A stretch of DNA of 31,393 nt, taken from positions 1-31,393 of the forward strand of contig UZAE01012808.1 in assembly GCA_900617975.1 (NCBI GenBank), read 5' to 3'. Position numbers and translations under genes: made by a program. Shown here one piece after another: positions 1-11,738 of this stretch. Origin of the DNA: Rodentolepis nana. Lineage: Eukaryota; Platyhelminthes; Cestoda; Cyclophyllidea; Hymenolepididae. The notes beneath the pieces are model-generated. The model saw nothing but the letters and a program-made list of their open reading frames with translations, was not told the origin of the DNA and did no database searches. Numbering within the stretch: position 1 is the first letter of the stretch; every line of letters begins with the position of its first letter.

Positions 1-514
1 TCCTGGTCACTGTGGCATTAAAGGCAATGAGCTTGCTGAGCTAAGAAGGGAGCAAGGATTTTGCAATGCATAGGTCGCCCGATGTATTTCCACGCAATGA
101 AGGCCTTAATCAGGAGAGAATTCCATACCTCAAGGTGTAAGGAACTTAAAGCTCGAACAAAGGAGAAACAGTGGACAGTGGCACTCTCCGACATAGCGAC
201 TGGCCAAGAATCGAAGCCGTTGCTGAGTTTAGACTACGTACCGGACACGATTGCTTGGCAAAACATCTTCACAGATTGGGAGCATACACTCAACCCACAT
301 CCCCCTATGTAACCTACAGGTGGAAATGGAGATAACTCACCTGATTCGATATCCAGCCCTAAAGACAACGACGGAAAGTCAAAGATACTGGGAAGCAAGA
401 AGACAGCTAATTAACTGCTATATATGTTCGCGCCACCCTTGGGGGAAGCTGAAGTCAGAGTTTTAGGGCTAATGATAAATATCACAAAGTCTGATATTTG
501 AAATAATAATAATA
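1..514 (+). mobile_element. Decayed 3' end of a non-LTR retrotransposon (RNase H and C-terminal CCHC region)
   Basis: Positions 2-49 read PGHCGIKGNELAELR, the end of an RNase HI domain as found in the ORF2 of I/Jockey/R1-like non-LTR elements. Positions 61-309 carry the linker in another frame. Positions 251-463 carry the C-terminal finger region (LCNLQVEMEITHLIRYPAL) and RYWEARRQL, again in a shifted frame. At least two frameshifts and a Cys-to-Tyr change in the last finger cysteine (LIRYPAL against LVRCPAL in the copy near 31300) show it is dead. After the ORF comes a short 3' UTR starting GGGCTAATGA and an AAT-rich tail at 501-514. The window edge cuts the 5' side, so total length is unknown. 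Confidence 0.85.
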
Positions 515-898
515 CCCTACTTCGTAGTTGCATATCAAAATACTTAGAATGATACTATTTTTTGAAGTGGTGCATAAAATTTATGAACCTTAATTAAGTT
601 TGAGTACCTAACCTTCTCATTCCTTCAGCGTTAATTCCACAAACCACGAAATAGTAATTAATACAACATTTGTAGTTTTAATTGCGGCGTAACCATACCT
701 GTTAGAACATGCACACTACTCGTTAGTGAGCACCGAACCCATCAGCCGTGCCAATGGAGGAATTAGGGAACTCGAATTTTAGAAGGGTAATTGTACCGGA
801 TTACTACGCTAGTAAAGCCTTGACTGACTCAGAAACCTCTGTGGCAAATTCTCCTATATCTAGCTAGACACCCAGAACTAGGTAAGCTACAGTCCAGC

Positions 899-904
899 TA
901 TAAA
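899..904 (+). promoter_or_regulatory. Possible TATA box
   Basis: TATAAA on the plus strand, 70 nt upstream of the ATG at 974. The spacing fits a TATA box with a start site near 930 and a short leader. A six-base match in AT-rich DNA is weak evidence; the downstream short ORF is the only support. Confidence 0.2.
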
Positions 905-973
905 GGAAGCAGACGTATCTCTAGGAACACGTTTATTTAGGAAGTATTCTTCGGAGAGTTGGTCATAATCAAA

Positions 974-1126
974 ATGGCGGATTCGCATAAACAAACGGAA
1001 GCTTCTGATTGGCCAATTATTGTGCACACAAGCGATCACGCGTTAGGCGATGTCGTGTCTCAAGTAATTTTGCCACCATGGCATTCCCTTCGGTCTCCTC
1101 TTGATTGTTATCCCTTCATCACTTAA
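974..1126 (+). CDS. Candidate small ORF (50 aa), unrecognised
   Basis: ATG at 974 in a purine-rich context (AAAATGG), stop TAA at 1124-1126. The peptide begins MADSHKQTEASDWPIIVHTS and ends with an unremarkable Pro/Trp-containing tail. Its base composition is less AT-rich than the flanks. It could be a small gene, the first exon of a longer one (a GTAATT donor follows the codon for Gln30 near 1063), or a fragment of an old element. No domain, signal peptide or membrane segment is apparent. Confidence 0.2.
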   Translation: MADSHKQTEASDWPIIVHTSDHALGDVVSQVILPPWHSLRSPLDCYPFIT

Positions 1127-1844
1127 CGAACGTTTCATTAACTGGCATCAATTACATTACTTAGTTAAGACTTGCATCTTATTTATAATAGGAACATTTT
1201 ACTCAGATCCCAATAGAATCATTTTAGTAAATATTTCAAAAGAGTATTAGTTTTAAAATTGATTATTATAAAATCTATGAAAATAAAAGATCCGATTTTA
1301 GCACTGCCTTTCAATAAATGAGGAATGATAGAATTTCCTGAAATTAGAAAATGGATAGCGTAGGAAGAAACTCTATCATTTACAAGGAGTATTAGTTGTG
1401 TCCACTCAGATAGATAAGGTATTGCTAGTTCGGATGCGCTGACATTAGGCGGAAAATTCAGTCGTGAGAATCAAAAAAAAACTACTACGATAAAATTTGT
1501 TTACGTTTGATCAATTATATTTATGTAGAGCGGAATTTTCGAGAGGTATTCCAGTGTTTGTTTTTCGATCTTTCTTATTCACAATAACTCTCAAACAATT
1601 ATTCAGTCCACATTGTCAAGCGGTCTTAATAGATAAATGCAAACACCCAACTGCAATTTTTGTTATTAAAGGAAGCCATAGAGCTTCATTAGGTTAAGAA
1701 GTGTTAAATAATAAAAAAACAGCTTCTTTCCACATGGATATTGATATATTTACTTCGCAATGAACGAAAGCCCTACACCCACGTGAAATTTTATAGTTTG
1801 CGGCATAAAAAATCAATAACCTCAAATGTGACCTTGATGCCAGC

Positions 1845-3344
1845 ATGAAATCCCCCAAGAGGAAGACATCGCCAAGATCGAAAAGTAAAAGTAGTGAAAG
1901 AAAGAAAAAATCGAGTAAAAAGTCAAGCTCGAGTGAACCAAAGGTAAGAGAGAAGGTAGAAGTTAAGGAACCTGCACCTCCTCCACCTCCCCCACCACCA
2001 AAGCCTCCGAAGCCCAGTCTATTGTCCGACATTAAACGTCAAATCTACTACCCCTATGTTAATAAGGCAACTCTGAAACACATAGAGCCTTTCTGGTCAC
2101 CAACACATCCCCTATGCACGAGTTGGGGTGAAATCTGGGTATCTCAACGTCCATATCGCAAGATACAACGGTACACGTACGATTTAGATTCAAATAAACT
2201 ACTTCCTCAGGGAGATTCGATCGTCACGAAAGGCGAGCCCAAAATGATGATCGAAATACCACCAACTGGACGAATCGCAGTTATGTTGAACTGTCCCACA
2301 GCAAAGTGTACTACTATTGCCTTCTATAATCCGGAAAATTATGAACTCGAGCATAAGATTGAATATCCCTATTATGCCCAGGATCCTAGCACTATACCAT
2401 CTGTAGTTGATTCAGAGACAATGAAACCGTTACCTCGAAGTTATAATCTCGAAGATGAATCGACACCTTACGGCATATGCGCCAACAATAATACGATATG
2501 CATTCTGTTCGATCCTCTTATGAAGATGCAGCTCTTAGACTGCAATAGCTACAAGTCTCAGAACTTCCATATCAGAAATTATTGTATGGGCAAAACATCT
2601 TGCATGCATTTAGCGCCATCTGGCGGTTGCGCGATGTCAGACAACATGCTCTTCGTCGCAGCAACGCATCCTAATAGGATTGAGGCCTTTAAGCTTCACT
2701 ATCATAGAGTTCGCGGTTACGTGGACGTTATTAAAGTTATGCGTTATGCTAGTTACGGTGTTGATCGATTCACACATGGAGAACCCTTTGGAGTTCAAAT
2801 TGATAGTTTGGGCCTTTTAGTTTCAAACGATGGCTCCGCCGGAATATTCCACGTCTTCAATATAAACCAACGTCCTAGAGGACCATGTCAATCTTCTTTA
2901 CCAAATGCTGACACTCGTTACATGGGATCATGGAAAATTGATCCTTATCAATGTGTAAGGTCGGGTTACTTTTCACTGGCAAAGAATGGGATCGCAGCGA
3001 TTGTGGATAGGGACGAAAATGCCCTTCATATTATAGCTGATCGAGATATACTGAGGCGGTATAGAGACGCCTTAAGTTTTGAGCTGGATTACGTGAATCC
3101 ATCATCAGACATACCACAACCGTGCGAATGTGCACTAGAGGACACTTGGCAACCTATTCCTCCAGAACAACTTTTACCCGAGTCCTGGGTGAAGAAATAT
3201 GGGCTTGGTGATGGTAAAACACCAGATCAAGAAGAGGAGGCAGGCAAATCCAAATCGTCTAAGGCTTCTAAAAAAAGTAAACGAAGCAAGAAGAGCTCCA
3301 GTAGGAGCAAATCCTCTAGTCGATCGAGGGGGAAGAAAAAGTAA
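1845..3344 (+). CDS. Intronless gene, beta-propeller-like protein with basic Lys/Ser tails
   Basis: A single uninterrupted 499-residue ORF. An in-frame TAA at 1806-1808 supports the ATG at 1845. Residues 1-40 are Lys/Ser-rich (MKSPKRKTSPRSKSKSSERK), 41-62 contain a run of eight prolines, and about 63-440 form a globular core. The last 45 residues are again Lys/Ser/Arg-rich. The core repeats a pattern of hydrophobic strand, small turn, strand (for example IPPTGRIAVMLNC, DSLGLLVSNDGSAGIFHVF, AKNGIAAIVDRDENALHIIA), typical of NHL/WD-like propeller blades, with about five or six visible. There is no signal peptide or membrane segment. A polyadenylation signal follows at 3433-3438. Lack of introns and strongly basic tails recall retrogenes with germline expression; this is inference. 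The family is not recognised. Confidence 0.8.
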   Translation: MKSPKRKTSPRSKSKSSERKKKSSKKSSSSEPKVREKVEVKEPAPPPPPPPPKPPKPSLLSDIKRQIYYPYVNKATLKHIEPFWSPTHPLCTSWGEIWVSQRPYRKIQRYTYDLDSNKLLPQGDSIVTKGEPKMMIEIPPTGRIAVMLNCPTAKCTTIAFYNPENYELEHKIEYPYYAQDPSTIPSVVDSETMKPLPRSYNLEDESTPYGICANNNTICILFDPLMKMQLLDCNSYKSQNFHIRNYCMGKTSCMHLAPSGGCAMSDNMLFVAATHPNRIEAFKLHYHRVRGYVDVIKVMRYASYGVDRFTHGEPFGVQIDSLGLLVSNDGSAGIFHVFNINQRPRGPCQSSLPNADTRYMGSWKIDPYQCVRSGYFSLAKNGIAAIVDRDENALHIIADRDILRRYRDALSFELDYVNPSSDIPQPCECALEDTWQPIPPEQLLPESWVKKYGLGDGKTPDQEEEAGKSKSSKASKKSKRSKKSSSRSKSSSRSRGKKK

Positions 3345-3432
3345 TTTCCTCCCAATAGATGATATTCTGGTTTCATTTATTATGAAATTCATGGCTATTT
3401 TTTCTTTTAATAATCATGTATGTACGAAAGCA

Positions 3433-3438
3433 AATAAA
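3433..3438 (+). terminator. Polyadenylation signal AATAAA of the intronless gene
   Basis: AATAAA lies 89 nt after the TAA stop of the 499-residue ORF and is the first such signal downstream, implying a short 3' UTR. Confidence 0.55.
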
Positions 3439-3469
3439 ACAATATTTGCACATTATTCCACGTCTTAGA

Positions 3470-4698
3470 ATATAAAGTGTTGGTATTAGGTATCTACTGA
3501 TACGAGGGAGAAATTTTGAACAATTTCACAAACACAAGTTGTCACTGACCCCCCAATATCTGCTCAGTTCATTCGTTTAAGCTAAATGGCTACCGAAGTC
3601 CAACATACATACATACACATCACTAATTTCACATGCTGTTCTACGGCATAAAACGATACAGAAGGTTTCAAATTTCTTTTAGTGACATGAGGAAATAATT
3701 GACCCCATACTTATCGACTTTGAAAGGCTTGACTTACAGGGATTTCGATGACATTATTTGTTGAATAAGACAGCTTTGTAAACAGTTTCTGATTGCATAA
3801 TGAATTCTAAGAAATGGTGAATTACGCTTAGCCAAACCAGCATATTTCATCACTGGAATACATTTTTAATAAACAAAACAAGAGCGATAGCGATGATACA
3901 AAATTTTGGTAGGAAACAAACTAATTGCTTAAGCCCAAAGCTTAACAGCAAATCGATAGATAGAAAATTAGCATAAGCATCTTTGGACTGTTCATTATTT
4001 ACAACATTTTTGTACATGGGGATTAAGAAGTACATGTGCAAAAACATTTATACATTTTCCCATTTGAATTCTGCCTCCACAAGTGAAGAGTCTTCATCAC
4101 CTTCAATCGCTAAGAGTTGGAGAAGCCTGCACAGAACAAAAATGGAGCACAATTCAGAACAAGCTCAGTTACTCAATAGTAATAAATACGCGCAGATTAG
4201 TAATTAGAAAAAGTGCCAACATACTGAGGAGGAGGAGTGAACGAGGTAATTTTCCCTATACGACCTTTTCCGCCTCCTTAGCCGTCGCCGTCGCATTTCT
4301 TTCTGTGGAACTGAATCATTAGACTGAAACGAATACAGCAAACAACACCGATTTATTTTTATTCTCTAACCTTCAAGACTAACCTATACGAATAAAGCGA
4401 ATAATAATTATCTGACAAATGGTTTTAACTAAAAAGTATTTGAAAGGCTCTCCGATGAATAACCCATGGTTCTCAGTTATTTTGAAACACTTCACAAGAG
4501 ATTTAAAAGAACACTCGTCTGGTCTAAGGAAAATAAGAGTCGAACTCAAAAAACGAAAGTTCCATTTGCTATGCCATCAAGTATGAATAAAATAAGCACG
4601 CTTATCCCCCAAATTTTGTTTTAGAAAACAAAATGTACGATAGCTAATGAGAAAAAGAATACTATGAAAAAAATCCAATTGAAATTTCAGTGTCATTA
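3470..4698. other. Intergenic region between two convergent genes; nothing recognised
   Basis: AT-rich sequence between the 3' ends of the + strand propeller-like gene and the - strand DBF4-like gene. It has a short CATA microsatellite near 3604-3618. Short ORFs at 3983-4322 are unrelated to anything I recognise and look like chance. Confidence 0.5.
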
Positions 4699-4704
4699 TT
4701 TATT
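4699..4704 (-). terminator. Probable polyadenylation signal of the DBF4-like gene
   Basis: Minus-strand AATAAA (TTTATT on the plus strand) lies about 310 nt past the stop codon and is the first exact match downstream. A 3' UTR of about 330 nt is implied. Confidence 0.45.
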
Positions 4705-5015
4705 TAATATTTCCCATTTCATTATTCAATTAATATTTCCGCTTCAAGATTGGCAGAGCTAACGCAACCACTTAGAGCATGCAACATGGTTCGGTATGCC
4801 TTGCAGCAAACATATGACATCTTAAGTTGTGAATTTAACCGGCAAAAGAGTTAATTCGTCATAATCCAAGAAGAGCAAGGCATTGTTTAGTAATAAAATG
4901 ATGACTGGTTAAAAAGGCAACTAGTTAGCAATAACTAATAGAGAGCAATGGGGCAATATATCGAAGAATTTTAATTTAAGTTAAGTAGAAATTTAAAATA
5001 ACAGTTAGCAATTAT

Positions 5016-5078
5016 CTAAGCTCCACGAACTTCACAATCACGATCATCAAATTCTTTAATTTCTTCTTCATTATCGCC
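5016..5078 (-). CDS. DBF4: Last coding exon with stop codon
   Basis: 63 nt from acceptor TTTTCTAG to TAG at 5018-5016. It encodes GDNEEEIKEFDDRDCEVRGA, a strongly acidic C-terminus. Phase 0 matches the preceding exon. Confidence 0.75.
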   Translation of the reverse strand, partial: GDNEEEIKEFDDRDCEVRGA

Positions 5079-8000
5079 CTAGAAAAAAGGAATAAGTGCA
5101 AAAATCTGAGCACAAAAAAGCAATTTCCTAGAGTAACAAAAAGATCAGCTTCAAGATAAGTCACACCTTTCTAATAAGCATGAACGAATGTGTACTAAAG
5201 TAGGAGTTATTTCATTATCAGGCCATGAAATAGCATCAACACTCCATCGCAGTAAAGAAAAGAAAACGATAACTAACAACTCGAATAATTGCAAATTAGA
5301 ATACCTCACTACTGGGATGAGCGTTTTGACAAGAAATTGAAGCGTTAACAGTCGTGTTATCAGCCTAGAGAATAAGACCATTTTATAAAAAACCGTAAGA
5401 CTTACGGTAACTGAAGAAGTTGCATCGTCGCTGTTGAAGGTTAACAGCCTCCATACTCCTTTCGAAGTTGAGGTGCCGCCTTTGTTCTGCGATAAAAATT
5501 TAATAAAGCAAAAATGTAGTATATGCTCAGTAGCCAATAAGTTTATTTGGTTAAACCAAAATAAAATCGTCAGTATCCTAATCTCATTGGCCTTGCAATT
5601 AATATAGATGCAATTTTTGCAAATGACATTGAAGGCTACATATCTATAACGGTCTTTATCTCGAATCATACTATATGTCGATTAGAAAAATATTCGTATT
5701 AAGAATTTTTAATAAAAATACCTCCTTATCTGAAGGGGAATCCGTGCTGCTAAGCGTAAAGACACGTTTCCTGGTCCAATTTGATTTGGTGGGTGATTTG
5801 GTTATATTCTAAAAAGAAAATTTGACAATAATAAATACCTATTTCTTACTACCAATATTGAGGAATAATTTCACAATTTTAGCGTCCTACAATGAGAAAC
5901 TGCACCTTTAACTCCGTTTAATTACAGTCGATTTACTCATTCATTATCTTGTTTCCATATTTATAGTTCGCTTAAACTCACTTATTAATTCCCTATACAA
6001 TTGGTCATTCACCTGTTTCAAATATCCTTTATTGTTCTTCTTTACCATTGAACAAACATTGGCAACCGAGACAAAAAACAATCGAGGGAGAAACAACTTA
6101 AGGTATAAGGAAAAGTGACTAGCTTTCCACCAGGAGAGTAATATCCATTTTAACAGACTTATCAAAGGCTAAAAATGATTTCAGCAAAATGGATAATATT
6201 CAAAAGACCCCAACCTTCAATTGCATAACTGATGAGCAATATGAAGTATTCAATACGAAGTATTCAATGAGGCCATGCAGCTGTGTCTTCAGAGGTGAGA
6301 CAGGCAGTCGCATTCGCTAAATTGTCCGGGGAAAATATGCCTTCAATTAACTCCTCTTCCATGGCACTGGAGAATCAGTAAAAGAAGTTTTAGAAGGCCA
6401 ATTACATAGTGAATTTTTATGCAAAAAGAATTATTATAAACGTCCATCTTTAACCAGACACACACCGGAGCTAAAGCGTTGAGAAATTCGTCTTCTCTCT
6501 TTAGTATTTTGAACAAATTATGCAAGTCTTTTCTATACACGCATAAAGAAATTTAGGTTTAGCAATAATATTTGTTTATAAATAAATACACAAGGAGTAA
6601 AAACAAAATCTATTTAGGATATCGAGGATGAGACCAATGCCGTTAATAGGTATTTTATTGTCATTCTAAATTCAAGACCAGCAAGTTTACAAACCATTAA
6701 ATACATCAGAAGAGTGGAAGCACTGTCTTTAAAAATGATGAAGTATATTTAAATCTGTATATTTAAATAGCCGAATGTTATTCACCATTCACGTATACAA
6801 CCAATGAGATTGTGGCTGCACCAAATAAATTTGAATTCGGTGGACGAGATCTCGTTATATCCACTGTACAACTCAAACATCAGGCAAAGAAACGGGTAAT
6901 AAAAACGCCAAAGAACTAACAAGTGGGCAATTCCGAAGTTACTACAGTTGGATTGTGAATTAGATAACTTACTTCTTCATCACTGGATATGATTCTGTTA
7001 CTCTCTCTCAGTGCAAACGATTTGCGACTGCATGGTCTAGGAGTATCCTCGTCATCCTTCTGCAAATGGAAACAAAGATTCACATTAGCATTAATTAAAT
7101 TAGAGAGACGTAAGAGGATATAACAAATATCAATTGTGGCATGAATAAAATGAAACACAACGAACTAAACATGGTCCTTTCTAAAGATTGCAAGTGCAAT
7201 AATTTAAATGCAAACGAACCTACATCAAATAGGAGCCCACAATTCTACTTATTTTCATTACATAATGCATAGCCTGGAATCTTAACGATAACAAACAAAT
7301 CCCACCCGAGAAATATGAAATCAGTAAGCGTTAAAAGCGAGCTAGTCTTGACTGTCAAAAGTTTGAATATCGTCGATATTAGGACAACGGACAAAAATGT
7401 TTAAAATCCAAACTTTTAACAAAAAATAAAAAAAAAACAATGCACAAATAAAAAATAAATCCGCATGAGTAATGACAACCAAAGACTTGAATTATGAACC
7501 AAAAGTATTGCTTTTATTTCACATTTTGATGCAACTCATTTATGTTGAAATGAAAATTCGGTCTCTTTAAAGAGAAGTAAAGGCATATAAGGAAAAGCAA
7601 TGTCTTCTCATACCAAGGAATCAGTAATTGTATTAACACAGATTTCTTCCAATTTACTGGCCTTTGGTGTGTCAACGTTGTCCTCGGTCTCCTCAATGGA
7701 ACTCTGAAAAAACGGGTAGAAGAGGTAATTAATTTTGGTGCATTCTTAGTCCGCATTAACGCACAATTTCGAAGTTGAAAGAAATATGAGCCGAGTGAAG
7801 ATCAATTATTTCCTAATGAATTTCTAGCAAAAAAGGACACTGCAAAGGAAATGCGATGTAATTACATCTTAATGAAATCGAGGATTGGTCAAGACCCAAT
7901 CAATCGGAATGACGTACTAGAGAATGACGTCAAGCCAATTAGAAAAAAGATAATAATGTTTTGAAAAATATTCCAAATGTACAAGTGTTATCCATGCACA

Positions 8001-11000
8001 TTCAATAATGTAAATGACCCAACGGACAGACAATTTCGATCAATGGGAGAGGTATTAGAATGCAAGTGTTCATGAGTGCCACAAAGACTTGAACCAAGTG
8101 ATAAAGTTTCAGGGAATCATTTTCATCTATTGTATTTGCCAGGGTTCAAAGCTTTAAAAAGCAATTAAAGAAAACACAGATCTCCTGAAACCAAGGGTTG
8201 TTTTAATTGAATAACACAATGAAAAGACTGCATGTCTCAACAGAAAGCCAATTTATAATAAAATGTAAAAGTTAAAGGCCAAAAATCGCTTATGGCAGTG
8301 AATGCGAATTAGACATTAGAATTTTTATATTCAAAATTAAACCAGTGAAAGAAGCCATTATGGAAACATCAATTGAATCTGATATTCAACGATGATTCTA
8401 AATGTATCGACAGGTAAATCAAGATCATTCCTCTAAAATTAATAGAAAATAAATCATGAAAGAACACAATTTGTCGAGGTTAGACCTCTTCCAGACTTTT
8501 CAGAAAGTAGGTTTTCTCTATGAGAAACCAGAGATAATAATAAAACAGCGAAGCGAGAAGCAAATCCTGGCTTACAAAGTCGATTGTAATGAAGACAAGA
8601 AAGGCACCCCCACATAACCATTTGAACAGAACCTTGAAATACATGTTTCGTTATGTCACCAAAACTTAATCTTGAATTATATATTTTAATTTATTAGAAC
8701 TGACAGTAAGTAGAATTTTCATCCAATAAGCTTTAAACCACAGCACTAACCGGTCGTTTCATATTTAAAGTCTTGGAAGCATGAGAGTTTTAGGCTCTAA
8801 CACTCTGTACGCTACATTAGTAAAAATGCCACCAGAAACTATACATTTAAAATCAAATAAAATAGGAAGTTAGGTTGAGAGATTGGAGATTATGAATTAT
8901 AGTGAATGAATGGCATTATAGATCAACTTACCAGAGATGCGGAAATGTTCGAATTGGCTTGGGAGGATTGTAAAATATGAGGAAGAGATCTTGCACGAGG
9001 AGAAGAACAAGAAGAAACAGATTTTACATCTGTTTGATTGGTCCTATTCACTCTACGTAGGATTAGCTTGCAGGTACCGTTATTGCTGGATGAATCAACT
9101 GACCAGTTATCAGAAGACTGAAATTAGTATATGAAAAAAAATTCAATCAGATGACACTTCTTTCAGCCTAAGCTTCACTATACAAAGCTATACAACTAAT
9201 TTAAGGGCTGCACGAAGTCTCAAGCGAGCTGAAGTTCTTTGTTAAAATTAGATTCGCTCCTTAGAGCTAAGAAAGTTTCTTCCACACAGTTGAGTAAGAA
9301 GTAAACTGTAAAAACTTGTTAATCTGTTTCGTAAAAAGGTTTAATGGTCTTCTTCAGTGTTAAATATTGATTAAAATCAGTTTAAAAAATCGACGAATGA
9401 GAATCTTTGATATATTAGTTTCATGCTGAATATATCGACATTGTACGCATGACGAATTGCTAGCCTTACCACAGGCAGAGAACAAGGATGTTAAGCCCAT
9501 TCTTCTACCAAGAGGTGTGCTATCAACAAGCATCCTGTCAATAGTATTGCACCAAAAAAATGTACTAGAATAAAAGTGGATTATTCAAAAGCAAATTCTT
9601 GTGTCAAGGGAATAATTATTTACGCATTTAAAAAGGCCAGAAAAAAGTGTCTAGGCAAAACGAGACACTCAAACATACAAATGAAAAAACAACTAAACAA
9701 CAGGTATGAAGTTTAATCGTTTGTGAATCACACCTGTGAATGTGATTTTTCAAAAACTCGATCGGAAGTAAGCTTCGTTGGTGTGAAAAGAGCCTGCATT
9801 GAAAGACCAATAGCTTCTCGTGCTACCAAGGAGGCTCTACGTGGAAGACGAGCATTTCGGCGTTCTTGTTCCTCAACGTGCTCACGAGGTCCAGCTAAAC
9901 TTGCCACTTCGGGACTCAGAGGCCGCTGTAGACACGAAAGTCCAGTAGGACTTGATTCGTTGCCCAACTGTAACAGTGAGTGGTATCTCTCGACATTTGG
10001 CTGCACCTAAGCATAACGGTCAATTTTATGCCAAGTCTCACTTTAAAGCCGAAATAAGATATTAGTAAACAAACGTTGCCCAAAAAAAACAAGACGGATA
10101 ACCGACAAGTTCATAATTTAAAAATAATTTCATTAGTTCAACAATAGTGAAGAATGTTCAAGATAACAATCAAGAAAACTAATACTACGCTCTAAAGGAA
10201 CCTGCTTAAGGTTTCTCAGTGGCCAAGCGAGAAGTGGTCAAAGGTAAATCTGACTAATGTATTCGATAGAATAAGTCTAATCAGTTTCAAGTTTTGTACA
10301 TACTAAAACCCAGTTCATAAGTAAATCAATATTAAACAATAAGAATATCCTTTAAAACAAACGAAATTAAGAGCTCAAGGCAATAAACAATGACTAGATT
10401 CCTATATTAAGAGGAAGAGGACGAAAAAAACCTATAAATGTTAAAAAATGCTTAGTAATATGAATTGAATAATATATCTGGAGGATATAAAAAATAAAAC
10501 TGCTCAGGCATTGCATTTTTAAGAAAATTAAAGTTAGTGAATATATATATATATATATATATATATCTTAATTCAACCAAGGCACTTACTCGTAAATCGC
10601 ATCCATGCGGTGAGTCCTCAGCACAAACTTGAGCAGAAAAAGAGTTTCGAGGAGAATCCTTTTCAGAACGCGAAAGTGACGCAGTTTCATCGTCTTCCAA
10701 TATAGGAGATCGTTGTGGATGCACAGCTTCCCCTGGGTTAGACCGTTCCTAAAAATGGAACAAAAAACCAATAATTAAATTACAGTGGCTAGCAACGCGT
10801 TTTGATAATCTTGAAACTCCATCGTTCCAAAGAGTTATCTTGTATTCAATTCTTTAAATCTCCACCGTTTGGTTATTTTAACCAGCTTTATCTAGACTTT
10901 ATCTTAATAAAAACCGTTCATTCATCTTATTTGTTCCATGATGTTTTGTAACTAATAGTAAAGTCAATCATCATTATCTCCAGCATAAAAAGTTTTGCCA

Positions 11001-11672
11001 TATAAACGCTTCACGGTATTAATCGATTTACTAAGTGAAATCCATAGACTAGGGTATTCTGGCATGTATCCACTTGCATCTACCATTAATATTACGATAA
11101 AGGAACAAAATTAATGATAGAAACCACTGCAAACTCACATACGATGCCAGTGAAAGTGGGCTAAGCTAGCGATCTAGTCATCTCATTAAGGAACCACTTG
11201 CAAGCACGCAGACAAGAGACAAGCCAAGATCAAGAACATATTCAAAAATAAACGCATTCTTCTTCTTCTACCCCTTAGAATAGTCTACTTACATGTTTTT
11301 TCTAACTCATAATTTTAAAATTTTTTGTCAATAGCACAGTAACGAAAACACACAAGTTCTCGTTACACAGAAAGCTTCTTTCAGTTCAACTCGAACAATA
11401 CAAAATAGAGTATAATTCACACTAATTAATTTAACCATTTAAGGAATAATCGCTAGACCAACAATAAGGGGAAAAACAAGACACAAATTTCGTGGAGAAA
11501 ATATTTTGTCAATATTAAGGATCATATTTTTAACTTAACAAAACTCTGCCTTTGTATCATGACTAAAAGGTGGGCAAAAATAAAATGCTATTTAAAAACA
11601 TTTTTGTGACGATGATGATATCCATGGCATGAGTAAGAATCCTTAGTAAGAGTGATTTATGAATGCATCTGC

Positions 11673-11738
<66 letters not shown>

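Larger units (their letters stand above)
515..1844. other. Intergenic region with a possible TATA box and one short ORF
   Basis: No recognisable long gene. A TATAAA lies at 899-904, followed 70 nt later by ATG in a good context (AAAATGG) opening a 50-codon ORF at 974-1126. The peptide (it contains IIVHTSDHALGD) is not recognised. The rest is AT-rich sequence with no repeat or RNA gene that I can see. Confidence 0.4.

Noticed and set aside
1694..2032. Minus-strand ORF with Gly and Leu/Phe runs
   Set aside because: Antisense of the Lys/Ser- and Pro-rich start of the 1845-3344 gene.
4083..4322. Plus-strand ORFs at 3983-4322
   Set aside because: No domain, no promoter context, overlapping frames of similar length; consistent with chance.
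8937..9134. Plus-strand ORF of 65 codons
   Set aside because: Antisense shadow of the 8932-9117 exon.
9465..9529. Possible minus-strand exon (acceptor TTGACAG near 9537, donor GTAAGG at 9464)
   Set aside because: The only open frame needs phase 2 in and phase 1 out, which does not fit between the phase-0 exons at 9734 and 8932.
9723..10010. Plus-strand ORF of 95 codons
   Set aside because: Lies opposite the 9734-10006 exon, whose frame fits canonical splice sites and phases on the minus strand.
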